A stretch of DNA of 64,000 nucleotides from an uncultured Collinsella sp. (GCA_959604825.1 CAUHCN010000008.1:3842-67841); one strand, 5' to 3'; positions 26,886-35,484 are shown, numbered from the stretch's first letter. The notes: a model not told the origin generated them from the sequence alone. A program made the numbers and translations.

Positions 26886-29357
26886 CTATCGCGATGCTGT
26901 CTGCGCGAGGCGAGCGCGAGCGATGGCGGCCTGACCGTAGGCGATGCAGCCGTCGTTGACGGGCACGGCGTGGGGGACCAAGACGGCAAGACCGGCGTCT
27001 TTGAGTTCGTGGGTAAGGAGCCGAAGCAAAAGTCGGTTCATGAACACGCCGCCCGAGAGCGCGACGGTGTCGAGGTCTTCACGGACGCAGATCTCGCTTG
27101 CGATGCGGGCCGACGCGCGTGCGATGGTGGCGTGGAAGTCGAGCGCGAGCTTGCCAGCGGGCACGCCGGTCCTGATTCCCTCCAAAAGCGCCTCAAAAAG
27201 CGGCCTGGAGTTCAGAACATGGCAATCGTCCGGACGGGATGATTCGATTACGGAAAAGCTGGCCATATTGCCGGTGGGGCAGGCACTTTCACTGCTGAAC
27301 GCGCGCCAGGCGGCGGCTTCGAGTTCTATGGCGGGTTCGCCCTCGTAGGTTGCCTTGTCACAGATGCCCAGAATTGCTGCCGCGGCATCAAAGAGGCGCC
27401 CCATGCTGCTGGTACGCGGGCTGTTGATGCCGCGCTCGATCATGGTGGCTGTCACGCGGCGCGTTTGCTCGTCGAGGCTGTCCAAAAGCCGAGCGGCACC
27501 TGGGTGCTCGAGCAGGCCGAGCTCACTGAGCAGGGCAAAGGCGTTGCGGCGGGCATCGCGTACGGACGCTACGCCACCGGGTAGGGCCCAAGTGCGCAGA
27601 TGCGCTGCGCGCTCAAAGTCAGCAAGGCCAGCGACAAGAAACTCGCCGCCCCAAATGGTCCCATCGGTGCCGGCACCGGTGCCGTCAAAGGCGATGCCAA
27701 GGACGCGCGCCTCGGGCGCAAGCTGGCCTGCAACAATCGCTTCTGCCATCACGCTTGCGATGTGCGCATGATGGTGCTGGACTTCGATAAGCGGCAGATT
27801 GTGCTCCCGTGCCTGCTCGCGCGCCCACTGGCCCGATAGATAACTGGGGTGTAAATCGCAGGCCAAGGCGGCGGGTGCCAAGTCAAAGAGATCTTCCAAG
27901 CGCGTGCGCGCGGCGTTCCAGGCATCGAAGGTCTCGCCGTTTTCAACATCGCCGATATGCTGCGACACAAAACAGGTTGCCTCGCCGTTCGTCCCTTCAC
28001 GCGTGAGCGCAATCGTGGCCTTTTGTTGTGGCCCGCAGGCGAGCATGCAGGGCGGAGCGCCGTCGAGCGCCGGCAACGGCAGCGGCTGGGGCGCATATCC
28101 GCGAGCGCGGCGAACGGGCATAACGGCGCCGTCGACCACGCGTACCACAGAGTCGTCGTAGCGCGACAGAATTGCGCGGTCGTTACCGAGCAGCGCATCG
28201 GCGATGCCGACGGCAACGAGGTGTTCCCAGGCAAGGTTGTCGTCGGTCTCGATGGGCTCTTCGCTCAGGTTGCCGCTGGTCATGACGAGCGCGTGCATAC
28301 CGCGGGCTTCTGCCGCGGCAAGCAACAGATGCTGAAGCGGGGTGTAGGGGAGCATAACGCCGAGCTCGGGCAGGTCGTGCGCGATGGACGGCGCGAGTAC
28401 GAGGGCGTCGGGAGAATCGTCGTCGCTCCCGCAAACAGCACGTCGGCGCAGCAGTACAATGGGGCGAATGCTGCCGGTCAGCAAACCGCGCTCAACGTCG
28501 TTGACGTGGCACAGGCGTTCAACGTCGGCAAGGTCGCGCACCATAACGGCAAGCGGCTTATTGCTACGGCGTTTGCGGCGGCGAAGCTCGGCTGCCGCCT
28601 GCTCGTTGGAGGCATCGCATGCCAAGTGAAATCCGCCCAGGCCCTTGATGGCGACGATACCGCCGTTGGCCAGCAACTCAACACAGCGGTCGATAATGGC
28701 GTCGCTGGCCTCGCGTGTGGTGCCGACGGCCGGTGTCGCGGACGAATTCCCGCACGCATCGCCGTTCACAGCCTCGCGCCACGTAATATGCGGCCCGCAA
28801 TCAAAGCAGGCATCGGGCTGCGCGTGAAAACGCCGGTCGAGTGGGTCGGCATACTCCGCGGCGCACTTGGGACACATGGGAAAACAATCCATCGAGGTGG
28901 CCGCTCGATCGTAAGGCAGCGAGCGGATGATGGTAAAGCGCGGCCCGCAGTTAGTGCAGTTGATAAAGGGGTAGTGATAGCGTCGGTCGGCGGGATCGAA
29001 CAACTCGCGCAGGCAATCGTCACAGGTAGCGATATCGGGCGAGACGAGCGTGGTATGAGCGGTCTGATCCTGCGATGCCACAATGCGAAAGCCCCGCTCA
29101 TCGGCAGCGCTCCAGCCGCCAGGCCCCAAATCCGCAACATCGACTCGCTCAACGCGAGCCGCCGCGGGCGCATGCGCAGAAAGCGCGGCAACAAAAGCAT
29201 CGAGCGCATCGGCCGGAGCGTGCGCCTCGATATGCACGCCGTCGCCCGCGTTGAGCACCCATCCGCAAATGCCATGCGCCATGGCCTCGCGATACACAAA
29301 CGGCCGCATGCCAACGCCCTGCACAATGCCCGTCACATGAATATGCACATGTCGCAT
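26886..29357 (-). CDS. hypF: Carbamoyltransferase HypF
   Basis: 823 aa, normal for HypF. It makes the carbamoyl group for cyanide ligand synthesis and transfers it to HypE. Domains in order: acylphosphatase-like (VTGIVQGVGMRPFVYREA), two zinc-finger-like CxxC pairs (CDDCLRELF, INCTNCGPRF, CPKCAAEY, CFDCGPHI), YrdC-like (GGIVAIKGLGGFHLACDA) and a Kae1-like C-terminus (EVQHHHAHIASVMAE; LDTVALSGGVFMNRLL). ATG 29357 follows GAGGGG; an earlier start at 29384 has no such site. First hyp gene after nikR on this strand. Confidence 0.97.
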   Translation of the reverse strand: MRHVHIHVTGIVQGVGMRPFVYREAMAHGICGWVLNAGDGVHIEAHAPADALDAFVAALSAHAPAAARVERVDVADLGPGGWSAADERGFRIVASQDQTAHTTLVSPDIATCDDCLRELFDPADRRYHYPFINCTNCGPRFTIIRSLPYDRAATSMDCFPMCPKCAAEYADPLDRRFHAQPDACFDCGPHITWREAVNGDACGNSSATPAVGTTREASDAIIDRCVELLANGGIVAIKGLGGFHLACDASNEQAAAELRRRKRRSNKPLAVMVRDLADVERLCHVNDVERGLLTGSIRPIVLLRRRAVCGSDDDSPDALVLAPSIAHDLPELGVMLPYTPLQHLLLAAAEARGMHALVMTSGNLSEEPIETDDNLAWEHLVAVGIADALLGNDRAILSRYDDSVVRVVDGAVMPVRRARGYAPQPLPLPALDGAPPCMLACGPQQKATIALTREGTNGEATCFVSQHIGDVENGETFDAWNAARTRLEDLFDLAPAALACDLHPSYLSGQWAREQAREHNLPLIEVQHHHAHIASVMAEAIVAGQLAPEARVLGIAFDGTGAGTDGTIWGGEFLVAGLADFERAAHLRTWALPGGVASVRDARRNAFALLSELGLLEHPGAARLLDSLDEQTRRVTATMIERGINSPRTSSMGRLFDAAAAILGICDKATYEGEPAIELEAAAWRAFSSESACPTGNMASFSVIESSRPDDCHVLNSRPLFEALLEGIRTGVPAGKLALDFHATIARASARIASEICVREDLDTVALSGGVFMNRLLLRLLTHELKDAGLAVLVPHAVPVNDGCIAYGQAAIARARLAQTASR

Positions 29358-29399
29358 GCGACACCCCTCATCAAAACCGACCAAATAGGGACAGGTGCG

Positions 29400-29912
29400 C
29401 TACAGCCCCAGGCTCTGCTTGGTGGCGGCGCACGTGAGCTCACCGTGCTTAACGCCGCGCAGGCCCAGCAGGCGGTCGGCTAGTTCGTAGACGCGCTCGC
29501 CGCGACCCTTGAGCGCCAGAATCTCTAAGCAGTTGTGGTGATCCAGATGCACGTGCATGGTCGATACGATCTCGTCGGTGTAGTCGTGCTGCACTTCGTC
29601 CAGACGGCGCGTCAGGTCGCCGGTATGGTGGTCGTAGATCATGGTGAGCGACCCGATAACATGCTCATCGGGCGTGCGCATCTGCTCCTTGGCGATCGAG
29701 GCGCGAATCAGGTCGCGCACGGCCTCGGAGCGGTTGGCCACGTCGCCGCGGCGCGCGATCTGTTCGTCAAAACGGCGCAGCAGGTCGTCCGGTGCGGTAA
29801 CCGAAAAGCGGACCAGCTCGGAGCCGGAGCCACTACAGTGGCAGCCTGCGTCACCGTCCGCCCCGTGCGGATGCTCGTGCTCGTACCCGCAGCCGTGCTC
29901 GTGTTCGGCCAC
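29400..29912 (-). CDS. nikR: Nickel-responsive regulator NikR with His/Cys-rich N-terminal tail
   Basis: 170 aa. After residue ~32 it is a NikR: a ribbon-helix-helix DNA-binding segment (LVRFSVTAPDDLLRRFDEQI), then the ACT-like nickel-binding domain with MHVHLDHHNCLEIL, holding the His/Cys ligands at the equivalents of E. coli His87, His89 and Cys95. Unusual is the first ~30 residues, rich in His, Cys and Glu (EHEHGCGYEHEHPHG, then CHC), absent from typical NikR and looking like a metal-binding tail. GTG start one base after the stop of the preceding gene. It likely represses nickel uptake and tunes this hyp operon. Confidence 0.92.
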   Translation of the reverse strand: MAEHEHGCGYEHEHPHGADGDAGCHCSGSGSELVRFSVTAPDDLLRRFDEQIARRGDVANRSEAVRDLIRASIAKEQMRTPDEHVIGSLTMIYDHHTGDLTRRLDEVQHDYTDEIVSTMHVHLDHHNCLEILALKGRGERVYELADRLLGLRGVKHGELTCAATKQSLGL

Positions 29913-29913
29913 G

Positions 29914-30162
29914 TTACACCAGCTTCACGGAGCCGACGGAGTTGTGGTCGGCCTCGATGGCCTCTTCGTAGCCCTCGAGTGCGTCGTGGGCCTCGTGCAG
30001 CGCGGCCATGGCTGCCTCGAGCTTGGCGCCGATGCGCTCCATGTCAAAATTCTCGGTCGCATGCAGCAACTGATGGCTCCACTCGTGAGCGAGCTCGATG
30101 GTGTCGTCGACCTGCTTGACGCTCATGGCAAGCTGGCTCATGTTCATTCCAACATCATGCAT
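29914..30162 (-). CDS. Small helical protein of unknown function, first gene of the nikR-hyp unit
   Basis: 82 aa, acidic, predicted almost wholly alpha-helical/coiled coil (heptad-like FDMERIGAKLEAAMAALHEA) with scattered histidines (HEWSHQLLH, LHEAHDALE). ATG 30162 follows AAGGAGATTTCCC. It ends one base before nikR, so the two are cotranslated. I do not recognise the family. A role in nickel handling is possible from context only. Confidence 0.75.
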   Translation of the reverse strand: MHDVGMNMSQLAMSVKQVDDTIELAHEWSHQLLHATENFDMERIGAKLEAAMAALHEAHDALEGYEEAIEADHNSVGSVKLV

Positions 30163-30237
30163 GGGAAATCTCCTTGTGTGGACGGTAATCCAGTGGTTCA
30201 GATTTTACTACGCCCGCTCTGCGCGCCGCTGCATAAG

Positions 30238-30278
30238 AAAACGGGTGCGAGTCTGTGCGACTCGCACCCGTTCACTGG
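30238..30278 (-). terminator. Terminator downstream of trxA
   Basis: Perfect 13-bp arms ACGGGTGCGAGTC (30241-30253) and GACTCGCACCCGT (30259-30271); on the minus strand it is followed by TTTTCTTAT. About 110 nt beyond the trxA stop; the intervening stretch shows no gene. Confidence 0.8.
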
Positions 30279-30383
30279 GGGCTGTTTGTAACTACCATAC
30301 TATCCGTGGTCGCACGCGCCGCACCCGGCAGTCCGGCGAGCGGTGCAAAACCGCTCATGGACGGCGGGCAAGTAACAAGCGTA

Positions 30384-30704
30384 TTACAGATGCTTCTCCA
30401 GCAGCGCCTGCAGCCTCGCCTTGGGCAGAGCGCCAACCGAGCGGTCAATCTCCTCGCCGTTCTTAAAGACGATCAGCGTGGGGATGCTCATGACGCCAAA
30501 CTTCATGGCCAGGTCCTGGTTGTCGTCGACGTTGCACTTGGCCACAGCCAACTTGCCGGCCAGCTCGTCGGCAACCTCGTCTACGATGGGCGAGAGCGAG
30601 CGGCAGGGGCCGCACCACGGGGCCCAAAAATCAACCAGTACGGGCAGGCTATCGTTGACGACAGCGCCGAAGTTCTCGGGGGTAATCTGCTTAATGTCAG
30701 CCAT
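30384..30704 (-). CDS. trxA: Thioredoxin
   Basis: 106-aa cytoplasmic dithiol-disulfide oxidoreductase. The active site is DFWAPWCGPCRSL (near residue 30), the cis-proline loop is MSIPTLIVF, and the fold is of exact single-domain thioredoxin length. ATG 30704 has GGAGG six bases upstream; an open extension to 30788 is unsupported. Divergent from the UDG-like gene at 30.84 kb. Confidence 0.96.
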   Translation of the reverse strand: MADIKQITPENFGAVVNDSLPVLVDFWAPWCGPCRSLSPIVDEVADELAGKLAVAKCNVDDNQDLAMKFGVMSIPTLIVFKNGEEIDRSVGALPKARLQALLEKHL

Positions 30705-30840
30705 GGTGACCTCCATAATACGACGCGGCTCGGCCGCGTAAAACTCAGTACGACCGTGCTTATACCCAGCGGCCCGCAAAGCAACCACTCGCGGGCAGCT
30801 CTTTTATATAATGGTGGGCACGCAAACGATTGGAGAGCGC

Positions 30841-31416
30841 ATGTCCACGTCACAAAGCCAGAAAAAAGAAGCCATCGCCCAGGCGGCCGAGCAGGAGCTC
30901 ACATCGCTTGCGGTCCGTGGCGTGCGCATCGTGGGCAACGCGTGCTCGCCGATCGTGCTGGTCAAAGGCGATTTGGACGAGGCCGAGCGTTCGGGCGGCG
31001 AGCTGGCTGCCGGTCCGGACGGTGCTGCGCTGCGCAAGGCGCTTGGGGCCATCGGCTACGCGCCCGAGGATTTTTGCGTGCTGGCAAGCGTCGCCGGCGC
31101 AGGCGACGGAGCGGTCGCGGTGGGCGAGACTCTGCCGTGCGAGCTGTTCCGTGAGGCGCTTGAGGCTTTGGACCCCGAGGCGGTGCTACTGCTCGACAAC
31201 AACGCGGCTGACGCCATGCGCGAGACCTACGCCGATATGCTCGTGGCGATCGATGACTTCGACACCGCCATGCTCAAGCCCGGCTTGGTCGCCCATGTGC
31301 AGGGTCGCCGTGTGCTCGCGCTCGACGGTTTTGAGGCGGCACTCACCGACAAGGCCGCTAAGCAGCGCATGTGGGCCTACATCAAGCAGCTGACTCCGGC
31401 GGCCGCTCCGCTGTAG
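30841..31416 (+). CDS. Uncharacterised protein, possibly a degenerate uracil-DNA-glycosylase fold
   Basis: 191 aa. No sure family. The layout recalls family-4/5 uracil-DNA glycosylases: an early RIVGNACSPIVLVKG strand, GPDGAALRKALGAIGYAPEDF (like the RAGKLL.. helix), LDPEAVLLLDNNAADAM (like the P.vIv.LG..Aa segment) and a C-terminal DKAAKQRMWAYIKQL (like the pre-C-terminal helix). But the usual catalytic GExPG and HPs motifs and Fe-S cysteines are missing, so it is probably not an active glycosylase. ATG 30841 chosen as the start near the -10-like TATATAATG region at 30806; ribosome site weak (GGAGAGC). Confidence 0.55.
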   Translation: MSTSQSQKKEAIAQAAEQELTSLAVRGVRIVGNACSPIVLVKGDLDEAERSGGELAAGPDGAALRKALGAIGYAPEDFCVLASVAGAGDGAVAVGETLPCELFREALEALDPEAVLLLDNNAADAMRETYADMLVAIDDFDTAMLKPGLVAHVQGRRVLALDGFEAALTDKAAKQRMWAYIKQLTPAAAPL

Positions 31417-31490
31417 CGAGCCCGCGTCGACAAACGACCCCGAGCGGGCGAGCCGTACCCGCGGAACGCAAATCCGTCGCGCCCGCGCCC

Positions 31491-32027
31491 TTACATCACA
31501 GCGCGCAGCTCAAACCGATCGCCGTTAATGCGGAACTGGCAGTTGCCGTTCATGCGCTCCACGGCGAGTTTAATGCTCTTGGTGCCAAAGCCGTGACCGG
31601 CGTGCTGAGCCACGGGCGTGCCGTCGACCATGTGCGGCGCCCGTCCAAATGTGTTGGAAACCAGCAATAGAAGCTGACCGTCTTCGTAGCGAAGGTCCAG
31701 GTCGACAAACCGCTTGCCTTCGGGGGCGGTGCTCGCCGCGGCGATGGCATTGTCCAGGGCGTTCGATACCACACTGAACAGATCGGCATCGCCCACGTGG
31801 ACGGTTTCGGGCACGGCGGCTCGCAGGTCGGCGGTGATGCCGTGCGCGTTGATGTCCGCGGAAAGCGACGAGAGCGCAATGTTGACCGTTTCGTTGGCGC
31901 AGTAGCGGCGCACAGCGGTGCGGTCGTTGGTCTCGCAAAGCGCGTCGATACGCTCGAGCGCCTCATCGGTGTGACCCTCTTCGATCAGGGCCGCAAGACC
32001 GCGCAGGTAGTGGCGTATGTCGTATCA
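31491..32027 (-). pseudogene. GHKL sensor histidine kinase, N-terminally truncated
   Basis: The frame reads from a TGA at 32027-32025 to a stop at 31491. It begins inside the phospho-acceptor helix (YDIRHYLRGLAALIEEGH resembles the H-box of AgrC-like GHKL kinases), then has the N-box SVVSNALDNAIAAAS and G-box GHGFGTKSIKLAVERMNG. The whole N-terminal membrane sensor is gone and no start codon with a ribosome site is present, so the gene is broken at about 32025. The adjoining DNA up to 35 kb carries IS elements, consistent with deletion by recombination. No partner response regulator is present in the window. Confidence 0.8.
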
Positions 32028-32205
32028 CATTGAGACCAAGTCAAGAAGAATCGCTTCGGTCGAATCGCGTCTTTTGGGTGAGTTCTCAACGTCCGCTGCC
32101 GCTGGTTTCCACCGTATGCCGAAAACACCCGGACGATGCCGTGCAGATCGCTTCGCTCTGCTATAGTCTCCCAAATTCACGTTTTCTATTGGGATGGTGG
32201 TTAAT

Positions 32206-33312
32206 ATGGGCGACATACTCGAATCGTTCCTGCGCGTGGCGATGGTGGTGTTCATCGTCGGTCCGCTCACTGCATGGGTCGCCCGTCGCGGCGCGCGCGA
32301 GCGCAGTGAGGCGACGGACAGCCTCGATCGCTTCACGGTGCGCATGCCCGCTGCCATTCGCACGATCATCGCCTGCTGCGCCGTCGCGTTCGAACTGCTC
32401 ATGCTGGGTGTCTACGTCTGGCAGGGCGTCTCGTTGGGCGAGTGGGACCACGAACTTGTGTGGTTCGGTCACGCCATGGCGCTCGCGGGCATGGCCATCT
32501 GGGCCCTGCTGAGCATCCCGCGCATCGACGTGGACGGTGAGCGAATTCTCTCGCGTAACGCCTTCGGCATCCGCAAGGAGACGACGTTTGGCAACATCAC
32601 CCGTGCAACGCTTCACACGCAGATGATGAGGATCGACCTGTTCGAGGGCGACCGGAAGTTCTGCTCGATAAGCCTCGAGGGGGTGTGCTCGCTCAACCTC
32701 CTCGCCCGTCTGGAGGAAGAGGGCATCGAGGTCTCGGACGCTGTTGACGGCCCGATGACCAAGGCGGGTCTGTGTTGGTCTGCCATCAAGCCGTTGACGA
32801 TTGTTTTCAACGGTATGGCGCTCGTCTTCTCGCTCGTGATCGCCTTCATGGCTGTTTTCACCGACGCCGGTGCTCGTCTGCTCCTGCTCGTCCCATGCCT
32901 CTTCCTGTTCATAGGGGGACTCCTGCCTCTGCTCATGCTCAGCATGCCCGCCCGTGGTATCTACGAGATCGGCAGACAGGAGCGCGAACTCGGTTTCTCC
33001 TTCGCCGAGGAGATGGCGAGCCGAGGTGCCACGGGCACCTCGCTTGTCGACGACGATTGGTTCATCGAGATCAGCAACGCCCGCGTCGTGGCGTTCCGCC
33101 GCGATTATCTCAAGAAGGTCACGGCGCACGAGGATAGCGAGAGCGGCGACCGTTGCACGGTTACCACGAAAGGCGGTCGCAAAATCAAGGTGTACGCAGC
33201 GGGCAGCACGCTCGAGGACCTGCGCTCGTGGTTCAAACAGGGTGCCAAGGCCAGAAGCACGCTCGACCGTGCAGAGGACGTGCTCGAGACGACGTCTGAT
33301 TGGGTTGTCTGA
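32206..33312 (+). CDS. Multi-pass membrane protein with PH-like segment, C-terminus ended by an IS
   Basis: About 368 aa. Hydrophobic helices lie near residues 7-25, 55-75, 90-108, 205-228 and 233-255; between them a soluble block (IDVDGERILSRNAFGIRKETTFGN) resembles PH-domain-like DUFs of membrane proteins. The C-terminal ~100 residues are soluble and charged with another such block (FIEISNARVVAFRRDYLKKVT). I do not recognise a named function. Start ATG 32206 or 32194; both share one purine-rich site. The stop codon TGA (33310-33312) is the first three bases of the IS3 terminal repeat, so the native C-terminus may have been longer. Confidence 0.65.
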   Translation: MGDILESFLRVAMVVFIVGPLTAWVARRGARERSEATDSLDRFTVRMPAAIRTIIACCAVAFELLMLGVYVWQGVSLGEWDHELVWFGHAMALAGMAIWALLSIPRIDVDGERILSRNAFGIRKETTFGNITRATLHTQMMRIDLFEGDRKFCSISLEGVCSLNLLARLEEEGIEVSDAVDGPMTKAGLCWSAIKPLTIVFNGMALVFSLVIAFMAVFTDAGARLLLLVPCLFLFIGGLLPLLMLSMPARGIYEIGRQERELGFSFAEEMASRGATGTSLVDDDWFIEISNARVVAFRRDYLKKVTAHEDSESGDRCTVTTKGGRKIKVYAAGSTLEDLRSWFKQGAKARSTLDRAEDVLETTSDWVV

Positions 33313-33394
33313 CCTGTATCGTCTTTTCGGACACGCATGCTAGAGGCCCAATCCTTTAGAATGCATTCATCGACGACCGAGAGGACGGTATGCT

Positions 33395-33679
33395 ATGTCC
33401 AACCCAGCCGCCAAGTACACCGACGAGTTCAGGCGCGAGACCGCCGACTACATCATCTCGACGGGCAGGCCGATAACGGAATGCTGCGCAGAACTGGGCC
33501 TGAATTCCAAGACCGTGAACAAGTGGGTGCAGAGCCGCCGGCGCGAGCTTGCCGGCGGGCCCGACCCCAAGGCCGAGGACCGCGAGCTTCGCGAGGCGAA
33601 AAGGCGCATACGCGAGCTCGAGATGGAGAACGCCTTCTTGAAAAAAGCCGCGGCCTTCTTCGCCAAAAGCCAGGCGTAG
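33395..33679 (+). CDS. IS3-family transposase OrfA
   Basis: 94 aa with the helix-turn-helix (GRPITECCAELGLNSKTVNKW) and a C-terminal leucine-zipper-like helix (RIRELEMENAFLKKAAAF). The A-run at 33641-33646 is the probable place of the -1 frameshift that yields the full OrfAB transposase. Confidence 0.9.
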   Translation: MSNPAAKYTDEFRRETADYIISTGRPITECCAELGLNSKTVNKWVQSRRRELAGGPDPKAEDRELREAKRRIRELEMENAFLKKAAAFFAKSQA

Positions 33680-33693
33680 CCGCATGCTACCGG

Positions 33694-34575
33694 ATGATGT
33701 TGGCGGAGAAGGCCGAATTCCCGGTGAAAATGATGGCCCGCGTGCTCGGCGTGAGCCGATCGGGCTTCTGCTCGTGGCTCTCCAACGGCTGCCCGCGAGA
33801 AGACTGGTCGGCCGAGCGCGAGGCGGTCCGGCGCGTGTGGCTGGAGTCGGACCGCAGGTTCGGCTTCCGGTTCGTGAAATGCTTCCTGCCCGGCGAGTTC
33901 TCCGGATTGACTCTGTACAGGGTGCGCAAGCTGATGCGCGAGCTGGGAATACGCGGCTGCACGCCCAACGCCAGGAAGCGCACCACCATCCCCGACCCGA
34001 AGGCCAGGCCCCGGCCCGACCTGGTGCGCCGCGACTTCACCAGTCCCGTTCCAACCTGCAAGCTCGTGGGCGACATCACCTACCTGCGCACCGGCGAGGG
34101 ATGGCTGTACCTGTCGACGGTCATCGACCTCAACACCCGCATGGTGGTGGGCTGGTCGCTCTCCGAGCGCATGACCGCCGACATCGTGGTTTCGGCGCTG
34201 GCGTCGGCCAAATCGCGCGGCTACGTGGCCGGCAACGCGATATTCCACGCCGACCGCGGCGCCCAGTACACCAGCAGGCTTCTGGCCGAATGGGCGCGCG
34301 ACAACGACGTGCGGCTGTCCTGCAGCCGCGCCGGCAACTGCCACGACAACGCGGTGGCCGAGTCGTTCCTCGCCACGCTGAAGAACGAGATGTACTACAG
34401 GCGCAGCTTCCCGACCAGGGATTCCGCCAAGCACGCGGTGGTCGAGTTCATCGAGGCGTACTACAACCGCCGAAGGCCCCGCTCGACGATCGGCTACAAG
34501 GTGCCGGCCGAGGCCATGGCGGCCTTCTTCGAGAGAACCGAGCCCAAGCTCGAGGCCATGCCTATGGCCGCTTGA
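33694..34575 (+). CDS. IS3-family transposase OrfB (DDE integrase core)
   Basis: The frame is open from before 33640 and overlaps orfA in the -1 phase; ATG 33694 is the first internal start. It contains the HTH_21-like region (FRFVKCFLPGEFSGLTLYRVRK) and the rve/DDE core: WVGDITYL-type DITYLRTGEGWLYLSTVIDL (first D), HADRGAQYTSRL (second D) and DNAVAESFLATLKNE (glutamate). Ends FFERTEPKLEAMPMAA. Appears intact, so the element may still move. Confidence 0.9.
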   Translation: MMLAEKAEFPVKMMARVLGVSRSGFCSWLSNGCPREDWSAEREAVRRVWLESDRRFGFRFVKCFLPGEFSGLTLYRVRKLMRELGIRGCTPNARKRTTIPDPKARPRPDLVRRDFTSPVPTCKLVGDITYLRTGEGWLYLSTVIDLNTRMVVGWSLSERMTADIVVSALASAKSRGYVAGNAIFHADRGAQYTSRLLAEWARDNDVRLSCSRAGNCHDNAVAESFLATLKNEMYYRRSFPTRDSAKHAVVEFIEAYYNRRRPRSTIGYKVPAEAMAAFFERTEPKLEAMPMAA

Positions 34576-34614
34576 TTTCTCGAGCATGCGTGTCCGAAAT
34601 CTTGACACAGGTCA

Positions 34615-35009
34615 GAAGGCCTCAATGCCAGCGCTGCGCCGATATGGGGCAGCGGCCCCCCGTTGGCCGCCATGGCCCTGACTTCCGAGCGTATGCTGGC
34701 GCCGCTCGTCTTAAGACGTTGACCTCCATCCGGAGCCTGCGGTTCTCGCGCTCGGGCTCCAGGATCCGGTTCTACTCGGGCGTGCGGTTGTCGGCGGCGC
34801 GCGGCGAGCCGGTCTCGTTTATCGACTTGACCCGCCTCTCCACGGTGCTCTTGTCGAGGTCGCACTCGTCCATGGCCTCGCGCCTGGGCTTTCCGGCGTT
34901 GTGGAGATCGACTATCTTCCTCTTGAACTCGTCGGTGAAATGCCTCGGTCTGGGGCCGGTCGAGGCCGAGCCCCCGGTCCGGCTGGGGTAGCATGTCGCT
35001 GCGGACCAT
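34615..35009 (-). pseudogene. Remnant of a second IS3-type orfA
   Basis: On the minus strand a frame reads PRHFTDEFKRKIVDLHNAGK, then DECDLDKSTVERRVKSINE, then an in-frame TAG, then NRILEPERENRRLRMEV: an IS3-type OrfA with its DNA-binding and zipper parts, broken by the stop and by a phase change near its start. No orfB follows; the intact IS3 abuts its downstream side, so that half was lost or replaced. Confidence 0.75.
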
Positions 35010-35100
35010 TGTCTTTCCTCTCGTTGAATATCTAGGCGCTGACGATTCTAGGCGATGGCCCTCTCTTGCTTCTTACACCTCGATTGTGCTCGCTACCCCC

Positions 35101-35139
35101 AGCGGGCCCGGATCGAGCGATTCGGGCCCGCTTTTGGGG
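35101..35139 (+). terminator. Strong hairpin, terminator-like
   Basis: Perfect 10-bp arms AGCGGGCCCG (35101-35110) and CGGGCCCGCT (35123-35132) followed by TTTT, with extra CCCC/GGGG pairing outside. Confidence 0.7.
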
Positions 35140-35156
35140 CCTGCCGGAAACCCGGT

Positions 35157-35361
35157 GGTCAAAAAGGGCCAAATATGAGTACTGTTACCAGTTTGGTGGC
35201 AGCCAAATGGCCTCAAAAATCGGTGCCAGAGGCCAAAAGTGCATCGATTTTCGTTCTTCAGAGTCGCGATCGGGCTCCAAACAAGGCGATTTTGCTGCTC
35301 TGGACCGGAAAATCGATGCTACTAATTTGGTGACAGTACTCATATTTGGCCCTTTTTGACC
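35157..35361. repeat. 205-bp MITE-like element with 34-bp terminal inverted repeats
   Basis: Arms 35157-35190 and 35328-35361 match over 34 bp with one mismatch (left arm begins GGTCAAAAAGGGCCAAATAT). Inside, GCATCGATTTTC and GAAAATCGATGC pair again. No coding potential that I trust. Either a small non-autonomous mobile element or a very large hairpin in the scar region beside the IS remnants. Confidence 0.8.
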
Positions 35362-35396
35362 ACTGCCCCTTGGTCCAGGACAAAACGGGCTGCTCG

Positions 35397-35465
35397 AATC
35401 ATGGGGCGGGTCCATTTTCAACTATCCTCAGCTTGCCAGTTCGAAAATGGACCCGCCCCATGATT
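35397..35465. repeat. Perfect 23-bp inverted repeat upstream of nadA
   Basis: Arms 35397-35419 (starting AATCATGGGGCGGGTCC) and 35443-35465 are exactly complementary with a 23-nt loop. Distinct from the operator-like palindrome that follows; role unknown. Confidence 0.8.
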
Positions 35466-35484
35466 GAATCTTTATTTCAACTTT

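Larger units (their letters stand above)
33310..34614 (+). mobile_element. IS3-family insertion sequence, ~1305 bp, complete
   Basis: Terminal inverted repeats begin TGACCTGT: left end 33310-33346 with TTTCGGACACGCATGCT, right end about 34578-34614 ending ACACAGGTCA; the arms share TTTCGGACACGCATGCT and TGACCTGT. Between them are orfA and orfB in -1 relation. No 3-4 bp target duplication is visible (left flank GTC, right flank GAA), which suggests later rearrangement around one end. Confidence 0.88.

Noticed and set aside
32025..32402. Minus-strand frame between the broken kinase and the membrane-protein gene
   Set aside because: It overlaps the start of the membrane protein, shows no domain, has no ribosome site, and is not in frame continuity with the kinase.
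33307..34617. Target-site duplication of the IS3 element
   Set aside because: The three to four bases on either side of the inverted repeats do not match.
34684..34991. Plus-strand extension frames running from the IS3 into 34.99 kb
   Set aside because: The DDE transposase ends at 34575 in another frame; these are shadows over the IS remnant.
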